Notes: generated from the sequence alone by a model not told the origin. Numbered from the stretch's first letter, positions 34,854-46,319 are shown. The stretch is DNA of 64,000 nucleotides from Hormiphora californensis (GCA_020137815.1 CM035352.1:6121159-6185158); one strand, 5' to 3'. Numbers and translations: made by a program.

Positions 34854-34999
34854 TGGTAAACTCACCATTCAGGGTGGTAGTAGTTTCCGCAGTTCCATGG
34901 CACCCGTCCAGGTGAATGTAGCGAGACTGGGAGCGATGCAGGTTAAAGAGGTGTTGTCACCCGACTGTATGTACACCGAGTCGCTCCAATCCATCATTT
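34854..34999 (-). pseudogene. A-prime copy of exon a4
   Basis: 146 bp against 148 bp. Confidence 0.68.
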
Positions 35000-35451
35000 C
35001 TGAGGCAGGGATCATTATTAATATTTATTATAGTTCTCTCTCATGATCGACTGTTTGGCGGCGCCAAACCGATCTGTCGATCTGATTGTCAATCTTGATA
35101 CCATTTAACGAATAATTATGTTCGCAACCATAGCAAAAATCACGCTATTGTTACCACAGTCCGCAGAAACTCTGCAGGTAACAAGAGAAATAAAAATTGT
35201 ATGCTTGCTTCATGGATCAACCCTAGTCAGAATATAATATTAACACTGATTCTCGGAAGACTCTCGGAATAGACTCTTGACAGCATAGAAAGTTTTAGCT
35301 TTTCGAGGAATGATTCCGCGGAGTATTTCTGTCCTTCAATTTCTATCTTTAATCTTATCTTATTTCGACTTGGAATAGATAAGATTAAAGTTAGAAACTG
35401 AAGGACAGAAATATAAAAATTGTATGCTGATATCAACACGTCGTGACTTAC

Positions 35452-35584
35452 CAAACATGTGTACAGTTATAGTGGTATCAGTGGTGACAGAGCCGTACAC
35501 CTCACGGAATAGTCTCCTCGTCATCTTCACTCATTGTGTATACTGTATAGTAGAACACCTCATCCCCAAACACCAGAGAGTCAT
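35452..35584 (-). pseudogene. A-prime copy of exon a3
   Basis: 133 bp against 135 bp. The DEGDYSCEV segment is hit by the changes (gactattccgtgagg). Confidence 0.7.
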
Positions 35585-35751
35585 CTAAACAATATCATAT
35601 GTCATTATATATTCGGTCATACATATTATATACCTAAAACTTTTATTTATCTTATTTTTTGGATTTTTCAGGAGTTTAAGCATTTTTTGGAGCCAATCTA
35701 CCACTCACAGCCGAAACCACTTAGAACTTTACCAATTCGGAAACTACATAC

Positions 35752-35906
35752 CATCGATAGCATCTCCGTCGTGAAAAAAGTGGTCCATCGGTACACCCGG
35801 AGCAGTCGATCTTTGCAACATAGAGAGGTAAAAGAAAAAGCATCGCCCTTCTTTACCCATAGCTCGGAAGTCTGCACATCTACATTATCCGCTTGTTATT
35901 TTACAC
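35752..35906 (-). pseudogene. A-prime copy of exon a2
   Basis: 155 bp against 159 bp. Confidence 0.68.
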
Positions 35907-36099
35907 CTGAACACAAAGGACGTTGTAATCGGTACGAATCATGGATATACCGGAGTACCCTGTTTAGAGTAGGTATATCAGAAGTTACTCATTCTTTGGC
36001 ATGGGTTATCTTTATTATCTTCTTTTTATATAGTACATACAATAAGGCTTGTCTCACAAAGACTGCCCTCTTCGTGGTTAGAAGGACCCAACGTGACTA

Positions 36100-36525
36100 T
36101 CTATATTATAAGTACAAATGAACGTGTGATGTAGAGGGGTGAGTGTACTGTATGAAAGGTGGGGTTGAAGGAGGTGAGGGGTCATTGAGGGTATGGAGGG
36201 GGATACTGCACGTGCATGTTGTTTGTTGTTTGTTGCGTGTTCCTGTGGGTTTGTGGTGTTTTGGGATCTACCGTCCATGATTGCCAAAGCCTTTCTACTA
36301 CGTACCCCGTTGATTCTCTACACAGCTACAATTCTACGGATCTTTATCGCCTGATTCTACAGTTATTCAGCGGTATTTCCCTTGAGTTTATCACCAGCGC
36401 CTCTACCCTACCAACTTCGTATTCTTTACCCCGACATGGAGAGACGAACAGTAAGAGGGGGGGGGGAGGAGACATAAAGACGTGGGGGGGGGGGGCTGTT
36501 GTAGGACTTAACAATGGGCTTCTAG
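36100..36525 (+). mobile_element. Helitron-like element, copy of H2
   Basis: Starts TCTATATTATAAGTAC, ends GGGCTTCTAG. Confidence 0.5.
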
Positions 36526-36877
36526 TCCTTATTATAATAAGCAAATGCGTGGTGGTGGTGAGTATGTCCTATCATCACGTGCAAATAGTGGGGGGTTGCC
36601 CTGGGAGGTGGCTTGGGAGGGGTATTGGAGGTTTTGGGGGGATACTGCACGGCATGTTGTTGGTTGTTTGTTGTGTGTTAACCTGTGGTGTTTTGGGATC
36701 TACTGCCATGATTGCCAAAGCCTTTCTACCTACGTACCCCGTTGATTCTCTACACACTACAATTCTACGGATCTTTATCACCTGACTGATTCTACATGTT
36801 ATTCAGAGTAAGAGGGGGGGGGGGGCATAGAGAGGGTGGGGGGGGGGGCTGTTGCAGGACTTCAATGGGCTTTCTAG
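36526..36877 (+). mobile_element. Helitron-like element, copy of H1
   Basis: Starts TCCTTATTATAATAAGC right after the H2 copy, ends GGGCTTTCTAG before T. Confidence 0.5.
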
Positions 36878-37237
36878 TTATATAATAGTCACGTTGCGGT
36901 CATAGTACGGGGGGGGGGGGGCATATTTAACAGATATTAAATTGCTTCATATAACTTTGTTTAAACTTTGTTAGATCGAGTCTATGAATGATCTTGGAGC
37001 TACATTGACGTAGAAGAGATTGCGGTTTCGCATGTTTTCTACTTGAAAAAGAATAATGGATTATGCTATAGACAAAAGGCCGTTAAACATGCCTCGTCTG
37101 TTAGACTCTGAGTTCTAACTATATTGGTAATATTATATTTATATCATATATTATGCATGTGATAATTCTAAAGAGAAAAGTAAATTACATCACAAAGTTA
37201 TAAAACCAATCATATTATGGGTTAGTATGCCCCTTAC

Positions 37238-37383
37238 CGAGAGTGTTGATGTCCTATATACATTCTCAGCTGTAACCGTCAGTATAATTCACGACACATG
37301 AGAAATCATTGTTGTACGTTGCTATAGTAACGTCCGAAAAGCAAAGATAGTAGGCATCGGCATCGCCGTCTTCCGGTACATAC
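37238..37383 (-). pseudogene. A-prime copy of exon a1
   Basis: Same length (146 bp); one gained T and one lost G shift the frame over the TDGTAENVY segment only. Confidence 0.7.
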
Positions 37384-38074
37384 CTGTGAGGTGTGAAAAC
37401 ATAATTTGTGTGGATAATTTGTGGCAGACCTGTATAGCTGGACAGGGAAACTGTATCGCTTAGACCATCTATATGTATCTAGTTAGGGGAAATCACACCA
37501 AATGCACGGAATCCCGCAGAGTAAACTCACACTGTCGCTGGCTGGAAATCGCGTACAACGCTCTAAGTGTGAAATTTTCTGACACAATTCGGATTTCGGG
37601 GTAAAACCTGCTGAGCACGACCGCCACACGGGATTCTTGCAGAGCATTGACACAAATTACATTGCAACCAGTGTGATTTCCCTCCGCTGGAAATCCGTGC
37701 ACGAATATGTGATTTCCCCTAATACTCAGTTTTTATTTTTCTCTTAGTGAATCATATATCCATTCTCCGCAATCATTTATCATATGGAGTATGGACGGAC
37801 CTCCTTTGAAAAAAGAATCCTTTTAAATAATCATGTTCAAACAACCCGAGATTGTTTATAAACAATCTCCACTAATATTCAAATCCATCATGAGCCGCAG
37901 TCAATAACCGTTTCATTTGATAAATTCAAATTATCTCGGGATTTGTTGAGTAAGGGGGACAACAACTCGGGATATAAGCATATTTAAAACGTTTTAAAAG
38001 CCAACAGAAGCTGTACTATCATGTCAGTCCAATCAAAGATAGTCATTTTTTTCACTGTGGATATCTGTGTGCGT

Positions 38075-38321
38075 ACTGTCTCTGTCTCTGTCTCTGTCTC
38101 TGTCTCTGTCTCTGTCTCTGCTCTGTCTCTGTCTCTGTCTCGTCTCTGTCTCGTCTCTGTTCTCGTCTCTCTGTCTGTCTCTGTCTCTGTCTCTCTGTCT
38201 CTTCTGCTCTCTGTCTCTCTGTCTCTTGTCTCTCTGTCTCTGTCTCTCTGTCTCTCTGTCTCTGTTCTCTGTCTCTGTCTTCTGTCTCTGTCTCGCTCTC
38301 TCTCTCTCTCTCTCTCTGTCT
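38075..38321 (-). repeat. GAGACA microsatellite, second copy
   Basis: Reverse of 109-367 with irregular unit losses. Confidence 0.93.
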
Positions 38322-38338
38322 CCACAAAATAAACTCAC

Positions 38339-38472
38339 GTGGGAGAGACGGTAGCAGTTGTTGACCAATTGTCAAATCACAGGATGTGGTTCCTGTGTGC
38401 TTTGATCAAACACAACTAAACGTAACATCCTCGCCCGGTATCACGTTCACGTCGTCAACTTCCGCAGACAAG
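38339..38472 (-). CDS. A-prime copy of exon a0, complete
   Basis: Acceptor ccaccctcag gives a phase-2 entry; upstream sequence stays open for another 60 bases or so, so the start is not certain. It reads [20 protein letters not shown] and on to the gtgagt donor. It shows what lies left of the window edge for the A arm. Confidence 0.6.
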
Positions 38473-38583
38473 CTGAGGGTGGAAGTGTAGTTAATCAGGG
38501 AGATATTATGTTTCTCCAGGTGCACCGTTTTGATGAAAGCACATCAGCTAGATACATAAAGATAAATGGACAATTTTACTCAC

Positions 38584-38761
38584 TTCGGCACGATTTGGTG
38601 TAATCGTCGAAGGTGCTTGGATCGCAGGTCTCCGTGTAAGAGTGTCCCCTCGTAGACGGCTCCATCGGAACACAGATGGGTTATCGAAGCACCGGCTATA
38701 ACGTTCGTTCCGGCCACCGGCGTTGTTGTAGCGTATCCCAAGCGTATACCGCGGCACACCT
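38584..38761 (-). CDS. Ig-like exon upstream of a0, present only in the A-prime arm
   Basis: Acceptor tttaaacag, donor gtgagt. In one frame it reads ATTTPVAGTNVIAGASITH with LCSDGAVYEG after it, a plausible B-strand Cys context. The base quality of this arm makes the frame uncertain. Confidence 0.45.
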
Positions 38762-39269
38762 CTGTTTAAAGTTATATGTTTGGTACTGGAACGGCAAACA
38801 AATTTAGAGAGTGTGACTTGTGAGGAATGCTGATGACAGCTGAGGGACGAGGTGGGGGACCCCCTCCCCCCTGGTGGGTGTACTAACCGACGCAGTAATC
38901 CTCACTATCAGATCAGTGGATATAGTGGAATTGCCACCCGGTACAAACTGGTACCACTCGTGGCTCCTTACGATTGTCTTCAAGTCAAATTGACTGATCT
39001 CACTGGCTCGACTTTTGCACCACTCCGACGTTTGTGAATGAATGAGGGTATCGAAGATAGGTTGAACTCTTGTGGTACTGGAAAATACCCGGCATTATAG
39101 TGTGAATGTCAAAATACTGATCAACATATCTCTCGAGCCTTTTTTGCACGACCCCGATACGGTGGATGTTGAGTACCGGGAATGAACCTGTGAGTAGGAA
39201 ATCCCGGCATTAATTACTGATTGCCCATATGGCATCACATTCTACCCATAAACCAATCTCCCAATATCT

Positions 39270-39301
<32 letters not shown>

Positions 39302-39806
39302 CAGGATTTTAATTTTATGTTTTTCGGATTCCCCGGCTAAAAATACATGGGGTAGTGTCCGTAACTTGTGAGTTATGATTTTCGAGGGTTTACCCCCTTT
39401 CAGGAGTTCTATGGGAACCGTTCGATATCTCTGCAGATCGACAGTTACCTACCACTAACAGTGTATGCATTTTGGTACACTGCTAGTAATCATTACTTTG
39501 CATCTGTTTATGCATACTCCTGGAGACAAGGTAAAAATACATAAAATATTTTTTCACGTAATTGTGAAAAATACTTAAAATTTGTCAAGGGATTTTAGTA
39601 TATATTTTTCAGCAAAATTTGTAACAAGCTAAATTTTGCTGAAGACTTGACCCTCAAGTAAATAGTAACATAATCAGGAGAGCCCCATAGATAGAGAGGC
39701 CACCCTACCAATCGATCTGAAACTTGGTGTACAAATACAATACCCTCTTGTCCCCTTTTATGACATTGTTATACAATATATATGTAGCCAATACAAAATG
39801 TTTCAG
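38762..39806 (+). other. Junction between A-prime (minus) and C-prime (plus), no certain exon
   Basis: The orientation switch lies at roughly 38860-39020. From about 39020 the sequence matches the reverse of 18849-19510. It includes an (AT)n/ATAC tract at 39273-39301. A possible short coding patch at 38917-39000 after gacgcag is not supported by a donor. Confidence 0.4.
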
Positions 39807-39906
39807 ATATATTATGGAGTGATACCCCCGTTATTATTGGAGAAGCGGGCTCTTTTATCGAGATGAATTGTACATTTGTGGGAGAACGAGCAGATTCCTT
39901 TGCATG
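39807..39906 (+). CDS. Ig exon c1, first half-domain
   Basis: Acceptor atgtttcag, phase 1 start, ends on TG of Trp before gtaatt. It reads GSFIEMNCTFVGERADSFA-W: B-strand Cys, sequon NCT and core Trp. First exon of the well-preserved chain. Confidence 0.84.
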
Positions 39907-40015
39907 GTAATTAACAATCAATAGTTATCTAGTAATCATGGGGCCATCAATTGGTAACAAGATTACCCATAGCAGAGGGCTAATAGATCCGGATATAATA
40001 TATGAGCTCTATATA

Positions 40016-40898
40016 CCGTGTGCGGCAAAAAAAAGCCCCCCCCCCCTAGACCACCATAGTTGCCGATGTGGTGGAGAGCTGTAACTTGGCAGGGTTGCTC
40101 CACTATGTCTATCTTGATCCTGACAGAAAAATCAGAGCTCTAGCTCAAAATTCATTTTTTTGATAGGAATGAACATTGTCATTCATTCCAAGAAAAAAAT
40201 ATTTTCGGTCCAGAATTCAAGCAATTATCTTTGGCCATCGATTAGCTTTCCAATGTGACCAAGATCATCTAAATTGGGCAACCACAAGAGACACAGTGTC
40301 ATCTTTCTTAAATTTAATCAGGTCATGTGATCTTCACCGAATCGTTGAGTGTTCAGTATTACGAATCGGTCTAAGTGGTAGAGAATCACGTATCACGGCT
40401 ACTAATGAGGGATGACGATGCTGATTGGTCATGAGATCTGTAGCTCTTTGATAAATGTCCTCTTTCCTCGAATCACATTACCCTGTATTGGTACACATAC
40501 CTCATTAGCGGCCGTGATACGAGATTCCTCTGCCCATTGGCTCGATTAGCAATCCCGGATAATCAACGATTCGGTGAAGATCACATGACCTGACTAACTT
40601 TAAGAAACATGACACTGTGTCTCTTGTGGTTGCCCAATTTAGATGATCTTGGTCACATTGGAAAGCTAATCGATGGCCAAAGATAATTGCTTGAATTCTG
40701 GACCGAAAATATTTTTTTCTTGGAATGAATGACAATGTTCATTCCTATCAAAAAAATGAATTTTGAGCTAGAGCTCTGATTTTTCTGTCAGGATCAAGAT
40801 AGACATAGTGGAGCAACCCTGCCAAGTTACAGCTCTCCACCACATCGGCAACTATGGTGGTCTAGGGGGGGGGGGGGGCTTTTTTTTGCCGCACACGG
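40016..40898. mobile_element. PAL-3 palindromic element in the c1-c2 intron
   Basis: Same element as 17772-18641. Ends CCGTGTGCGGCAAAAAA, flanking TA on both sides. Confidence 0.82.
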
Positions 40899-41031
40899 TA
40901 TCTTATATAATTATTTATTATATAAAATATAATATAGAAAAGTGTTGACAAGCTAGGCTGCCTTTTGCGAACCCCTTCCTTTACAAATGGGAGGGTGAAA
41001 ACATAAAAGTGGTTATCTGTAACTTTTATAG

Positions 41032-41113
41032 GTATGATTCATACGGTGCTCTCGCGACTCTCGGGAATGAAAACCGAAGTGCAATTGTTTATCCCTGGTC
41101 TCGATACACCCAG
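41032..41113 (+). CDS. Ig exon c2, middle part
   Basis: Acceptor acttttatag. The first G completes Trp (W-YDSYGAL). Phase 0 donor at CAG-gtatac after YPWSRYTQ, matching c3. Confidence 0.8.
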
Positions 41114-41266
41114 GTATACTGAACCAGGAACCCCATGTACCAATGTACTGCAGAGCTGTCACCCCCTAAAGTACCCCCCCCCCCCTTTGAAAATTCAGTG
41201 TTAAAAGAAATAATTTTATAAATGTATTGATGCAGCTGTTTATTAATAACTGCACAACTACTGCAG

Positions 41267-41386
41267 GTGATGTCTCTGAGAATTCCAAAAGCCTCCTATA
41301 TACTGGACGAACAGACATACTATTGTAATGCTACCTCTAGTGACGGCACCATCTTCACCAACAGCTCATCCGTGAGCCTTCGAGAG
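41267..41386 (+). CDS. Ig exon c3, last part
   Basis: Acceptor ctactgcag, phase 0-0. It reads YILDEQTYYCNATSSDG, a clear F-strand Y-x-C, then SSSVSLRE before gtatat. Confidence 0.87.
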
Positions 41387-41564
41387 GTATATCATTCTGA
41401 GTTTAATTAATATGTCGTGATTACTGTTTAATAGCCCAACTGGTGCATAATACTACGGTTAATGTAGTTCATTATCATCATTCTGAGTTTATCATATAGT
41501 AGAATAACACAGTCTTTTATTATTCTAATTTATCTACCTCAAATCGTGACTGAAGCCCTTGAAA

Positions 41565-41673
41565 CAGGAACCGACCGAATCAGGAAATACTGGTCCCTGA
41601 TTGGGCGATAACCAGTCACGTGACTTAAATAACGAGTTCTGATTGGTTGTTTACTTGTTTCGGTCGGTTCCTG
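41565..41673 (+). mobile_element. hAT-type MITE copy 2
   Basis: 109 bp, ends CAGGAACCGACCGAA / TTCGGTCGGTTCCTG, 8-bp flanks ccttgaaa / ccttgaac (7 of 8). Confidence 0.82.
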
Positions 41674-41821
41674 CCTTGAACCACATCGATATTAATAATA
41701 CACATATAATCATGTCACATGATATGAGCTGTACAATGTACAATGTACATTTTGTACAATGTACACTGTACAGCTCACTGTACATGTAATAACCCACCCA
41801 CACACATGAACGTGTTGTCAG

Positions 41822-42017
41822 GTGTATCTCAGTGACGATTCTAAGGAGACCGTTGAGGGAGCGGAAAAAAGTCTCACGTGTATCTTGACGACAGATGACA
41901 CTGGTGTATCTGTATATCTTCAGTATTATGCAAATTCTACAAGTAATGAAAATACAATGTATAATATGCTTCGAGGAACTCCTTATAATGGTCTTACCCC
42001 TTATACATATGACATCA
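41822..42017 (+). CDS. Ig exon c4, first half-domain
   Basis: Acceptor gttgtcag, phase 0 to 1, donor gtaagt. It reads GAEKSLTCILTTDD (B-strand Cys) and VYLQYYANST; no Trp. Confidence 0.84.
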
Positions 42018-42155
42018 GTAAGTAATAGGTAGCTCTTTCAGTTAGTATAATAGTATCATTGGGAAAGGTAGTTCAACTATAAAAATAAACATCGATTGAA
42101 GTTGACCCAATGGCCAACACCCCCCCCTCCCATAACTACAAACTGCTAATTTTCA

Positions 42156-42255
42156 GCTCTTACTACGATATCTAAACTGTATTGCGTAATATCCAACCCC
42201 GAGAATAGTACTGATATCCTCTACAAATCGGAAGCGTATTACATAGCAAATCCTT
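42156..42255 (+). CDS. Ig exon c5, second half-domain
   Basis: Acceptor attttcag, phase 1-1, donor gtaagt. It reads TISKLYCVISNPENST with F-strand Y-C. Confidence 0.82.
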
Positions 42256-42455
42256 GTAAGTCTGAACAGTGCTCGAATGCTCTGACAAGAGCAGTGATAT
42301 TGTCATATGTACACTACAATCACCCATGCACTGCACATTCAGCCCAGAGGACACTATGAAACAAACACTTAATTCACTTCTTAAATGTTCGCCGTCCGGT
42401 TTGGCTAGTGTGCAATATATGTCAGTATTCCTATAAACACTCCTGATCTTTGCAG

Positions 42456-42572
42456 ATGTTCACTTATCAAGCAGTGTAGTGTATGTTAATAACTATACTG
42501 GGAACGCTACTGTTGATTGCGGGGTGACAACCATTCTCAGTGATGTGGAATTTACCTGGACATATCCTGGGT
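42456..42572 (+). CDS. Ig exon c6, first half-domain
   Basis: Acceptor ctttgcag, phase 1-1. It reads TGNATVDCGVTTILSD then VEFTWTYPG: Cys and core Trp. Confidence 0.86.
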
Positions 42573-42792
42573 GTAAGTAATTAGTTGACAATTATATATA
42601 TTTACCATGGGGTATATTATTCAAGAAAACACGGTGACTTTTGGGGCTGTGGCATTGCCACCACAGTTGAATTTAATTCGAATGGCTCATTTCCCCAATA
42701 CAATAAGCATCCTCAATAAATAGTTTTACGTTGTAGTTGATGAAAGTTTGAAACTCTATATATAATGTAGTAACAGCTCTCAATTACTTCAG

Positions 42793-42957
42793 CCGGAAAT
42801 GCCATACCCGGTTCCTATATAACTAATTCCACAAACGGCGCTGGGTATCACCTGTCGACCTACAGAGGAAACGTAGAACCGGAGGTTAAGTGTGAAATAA
42901 CCTTCTTGGGAGACAGTGAGCAAGTCCTGGATTACACCTTCGATATAGCGGTTAACG
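42793..42957 (+). CDS. Ig exon c7, second half-domain
   Basis: Acceptor attacttcag, phase 1-1, donor gtacgt. It reads NVEPEVKCEITFLGD, an F-strand Cys without the tyrosine corner, as in the later X and Y exons. Confidence 0.85.
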
Positions 42958-43236
42958 GTACGTGAAGATTGCAATATATTAGTTCTGATTGAACACAGCG
43001 TCCTGGTACATACATATAGAGTTTATCAAATCATCATAGAAATCCCATGAATTATAGTCAAGCGTTCCCCAAGCGTTTATATATTATTTGAACATGAGTG
43101 CAAAATATAAGTATGTTTATACAAACATGATTAGTAACTAAGTACATATGTACATACTTGTTCGAACAAGGTCAGTACATAGTATTTAGTCGTTTTATAA
43201 TCTGTGTTCATATTATAACCAGCGATATCTGTTTAG

Positions 43237-43316
43237 AGTTGAATATGATTGAACCGAACCTTGAATTATGGAGGGGAACTGGTGCTTATTTCACGTGCAA
43301 TTACACTGGATACCCG
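43237..43316 (+). CDS. Ig exon c8, first half-domain
   Basis: Acceptor ctgtttag, phase 1 to 0, donor gtaatt. It reads GTGAYFTCNYTGYP. Its partner c9 lies 3 kb away, beyond a large repeat-filled intron. Confidence 0.84.
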
Positions 43317-43734
43317 GTAATTATATTTTTATATCCCATTAGTCAAATATTAAATTATGCAGTAACACAACTTTTTGATAGTCTTTGACCGTGGTCTGGA
43401 AGCCCCGGTTCCAGCTTACCCGAGCTTTTCTGAATCAGCTTTTGAGTACGAATCCATTGCAACTTAGCTTTCTATCTTATCGGGAAGTAAATGTTTATGA
43501 AATATCATTTTTGTGCGTGAGCCATTCAGAGCTGCCAGAACAGAAGTTGTCAAAAAAATGACAGATTTTTTATAAAGTGCCTGGGCTTGCCAACGTCAAG
43601 CCCACGTACAAGGGACTATCGCATAGCGACTTCGCCTACACTGACTAAGTCGAGAGCACCTCCATCGTCAGGAACTGCCATCTGGCAGGTTCACAATTAA
43701 TGATTAGTGATGGGAATCGGAGGTGTAAACTCTG

Positions 43735-43920
43735 TCTTGAGAAACCCGAAAAGTCAAGCTATGATTGGTAAATGGTAAGCTTTAGCTTACCAATCATAGC
43801 TTGATGGACTAGAAGACATGCGCTAGACCAGGATCGAACCCTGACCTAGCGCTTGAGAGGCTACTAGCTGGCTGTACACTAGCCATCTGCCACTATATAG
43901 ACCCCGCTGGCTCAAATAGA
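43735..43920 (-). mobile_element. tRNA-derived SINE-like segment
   Basis: On the minus strand a B-box GGTTCGATCC sits in a T-arm-like context (CAGG-GTTCGAT-CCTG), with TGGCTAGTG upstream resembling an A-box. The full cloverleaf does not close, so I do not call a tRNA gene. Confidence 0.4.
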
Positions 43921-44029
43921 CGCCCGCCCCGCGCCCCAGTGTCCCGATCTCTGGAATATGAAGGAAAAATAAATGCAAAAATTCTGCAGCAAAACAAAAT
44001 CCTTGCAGCAAAATGAAAAAATATTGGGG

Positions 44030-44720
44030 GACTGCAGCAGCAGCTGCTGCAGCAGCAGAAGATATTTCCCATACTTACACACAGAGATACAGCAGTGCTG
44101 CTGCAGTGTTAACAGTGTGTAACAGAGAGATAGAATATGTTGGGGCATGTTCCAGTTGTGCGTAATGCACCGACAACAGTCGAGTAAGGGGGAAGGGGAA
44201 AGAAAAAAGAGATTCCTACTTTAAAATAGCTCTCTTTTTTCCCCATAGCTTTACAAAGGGGTGAGATCGTTATAGTCACTGTTGCAGTACCTGAGTGGAA
44301 TTTTCTCGGAATTTTCCATCTCTGCAGTCGCTGCAGCACTGCAGCAGGGAAGGGGAAGAAAAGAAAGATTCATACTTTAAGATAGCTCTCGTTTTTCCCC
44401 ATAGCTTTACAAAGGGGTGAGATCGTTATAGTCACTGTTGCAGTCCCTGAGTGGAATATTCCAAGGAATTTCCACTGCTGCTGCAGCACTGCAGCAGGCA
44501 CTGCAAAGATGGAATATTCCAAGGAATTTTCACTACTGCAGCAGCACTGCAGCAGGCACTGCAAAGATGGAATATTCCAAGGAATATTCCAACCTTATAG
44601 GGATTGCAGTAGGGAAATATTCCAATGTTGGGGGTACTGGGACTGCCGGGGTATTTTAGGACGGTAAAATCCCTATCCATGACTGCAGCAAATAGTAAAA
44701 TTCCTGCAGCAAAACGAGCT
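44030..44720 (+). repeat. CTGCAG-rich block with internal tandem duplications
   Basis: Dense ctgctgcag / gcagcagc runs and repeats of ggaatattccaaggaa. A segment with gtgagatcgttatagtcact appears at about 44260 and 44415. Its open frames are repeat translations. Confidence 0.75.
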
Positions 44721-45082
44721 CCCAAAATGAAAATTCCAGGCGTGAAAAAAAAATCGGGACACTGGGCCCCGCGCGAACAATTTGCATTGGTCTATTGCGC
44801 CGTGCACTGCCGTGAGTTTGTGTCTCGATAGACGCACGCCCTCGAACAGATTTGTATAAAGATCACAAAGAATCACTGGAAACACGATAAAATGACTTGA
44901 TAACACAAGAGGGAGTGTGTGTACAACCTAAAACTTTCTCTGCCAAGAACTGGCGCCAGCCAGTCTGTCGCTCATGACTACAATTCATTGGTACCTCTCT
45001 CTGCATTCCACCCTTTTAAACTGTTACAACGATTGTTATGAGTGTGTAGGAATGTAGAGAGACACTCTGTAGCTTCATTTCC

Positions 45083-45883
45083 AATTTAGTAGAGTCGATA
45101 ACTACATCGACCTCTCCCAATTGTTCCAGTTTTTGTCACATCAGTTTAGAGCCTCGACACGACCTCTAAACAGGTGTTACTTTTTCACAAACTGTTTTCA
45201 TCTTGGTGTAATCAGCAGTTGAAATGTTGTTGATCATAACAAAAACCTGACTAAATTTTTTCAACTTGGGGTAAAACCATGGGTGTCAAAAGTTAGCTCC
45301 AGGTCCCCTGAGTAACCATCCGGAGACTCCAAGAGATATTTCAAGCCGTTCTCCTGTAATCATTAATCCCGGTAGAGCACATATTTGAGTATGGACGTAC
45401 GTGCAATTGCCTACAACCTCAACTTTAATGTATAACGTTAATGTGCGTCTCTCTCTTTTCTCCCCCTTGAGAAAGAGTTATCTCGCGTGGCGCAACCGCA
45501 CGTGCGGTTTTTCCAGAGAGAGTGAGAGACATACAATAACATGTAAACAGCCTGCCAGCGCTCACGTACGTCCGCATTGTATTTTTCTCTCCACCGGGAT
45601 TAATGATTACGGGAGAACGGCTTGAAATATCTCTTAGAGTCTCCGGATGGTTACTCAGGGGACCTAGAGCTAACTTTTGACACCCATGGTTTTACCCCAA
45701 GTTGAAAAAATTTAGTCAGGTTTTTGTTATGATCAGCAACATTTCAACTGCTGATTACACCAAGATGAAAACAGTTTGTGAAAAAGTAACACCTGTTTAG
45801 AGGTCGTGTCGAGGCTCCAAACAGATGTGACAAAAACTGGAACAATTGGGAGAGGTCGATGTAGTTATCGACTCTACTAATTG
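45083..45883. mobile_element. 0.8 kb palindromic element PAL-4
   Basis: Arms of about 290 bp (45083-45372 and 45592-45883), starting AGTAGAGTCGATAACTACAT and complement, around a 220-bp loop. No coding. Confidence 0.8.
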
Positions 45884-45982
45884 TTTGACCCTTTTTATGC
45901 GAGATCTCTCTGTCTTGTCTGTGTGAACCACCTAAATTGTGCTTGTTTTGCTTCTAGGTGCCCGCCAGCGGGGTCTATAGAA

Positions 45983-46150
45983 CATAACTCCCTCCCTTGC
46001 GTGCAGATATACCTGTAAACCCCTCGCTAACGCTCGGGATTTACAGGGCTGTAATGCACGGTCCCTTCGGGACCCGTGCATTACAGCTCAATAGACGCAC
46101 TGCTCTGCAGTGCGTCTATTGATTATACGCCCGCGCGGGAGGGAGTTATG
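45983..46150. repeat. Multi-hairpin cluster with closing stem
   Basis: CATAACTCCCTCCC at 45983 pairs with GGGAGGGAGTTATG at 46137. Inside lie three hairpins: 46012-46047, 46049-46086 (loop around TTCG) and 46089-46121 (15-bp perfect stem). Confidence 0.8.
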
Positions 46151-46319
46151 TACTATATACACCACCCTGCCGACGCCCGACCAAAAAATGAGAGCGATGA
46201 TATATGTTGATATACGTTGAATTCGTTTACAAAATTAGCTGATTCAGAAAAGCTTCGTTGAGCTAGGGATTCCTAGAGCAGTAGTTAGTAGTTAGGGCCT
46301 GCTACTGTAATGTTTTCAG

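Larger units (their letters stand above)
43420..46255. mobile_element. Composite insertion in the c8-c9 intron
   Basis: Bounded by the inverted motif GAGCTTTTCTGAATCAGCT (about 43422) and AGCTGATTCAGAAAAGCTTC (about 46236). It contains a SINE-like segment, a CTGCAG-rich block, a palindrome and a cluster of hairpins. It may be several nested insertions rather than one element. Confidence 0.45.

Noticed and set aside
35534-36121. 195-codon open frame on the plus strand
   Set aside because: It runs antisense to exons a2 and a3 in the A-prime arm and arises from lost bases in that arm. The A arm does not keep it.
36216-36785. 189-codon open frame on the plus strand
   Set aside because: It spans two Helitron-like elements and their poly-G runs; the first copy of the same region does not keep it.
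43735-43920. A true tRNA gene on the minus strand
   Set aside because: A B-box and a T-arm-like stem are present, but acceptor and anticodon stems do not form, so SINE-like is the better call.
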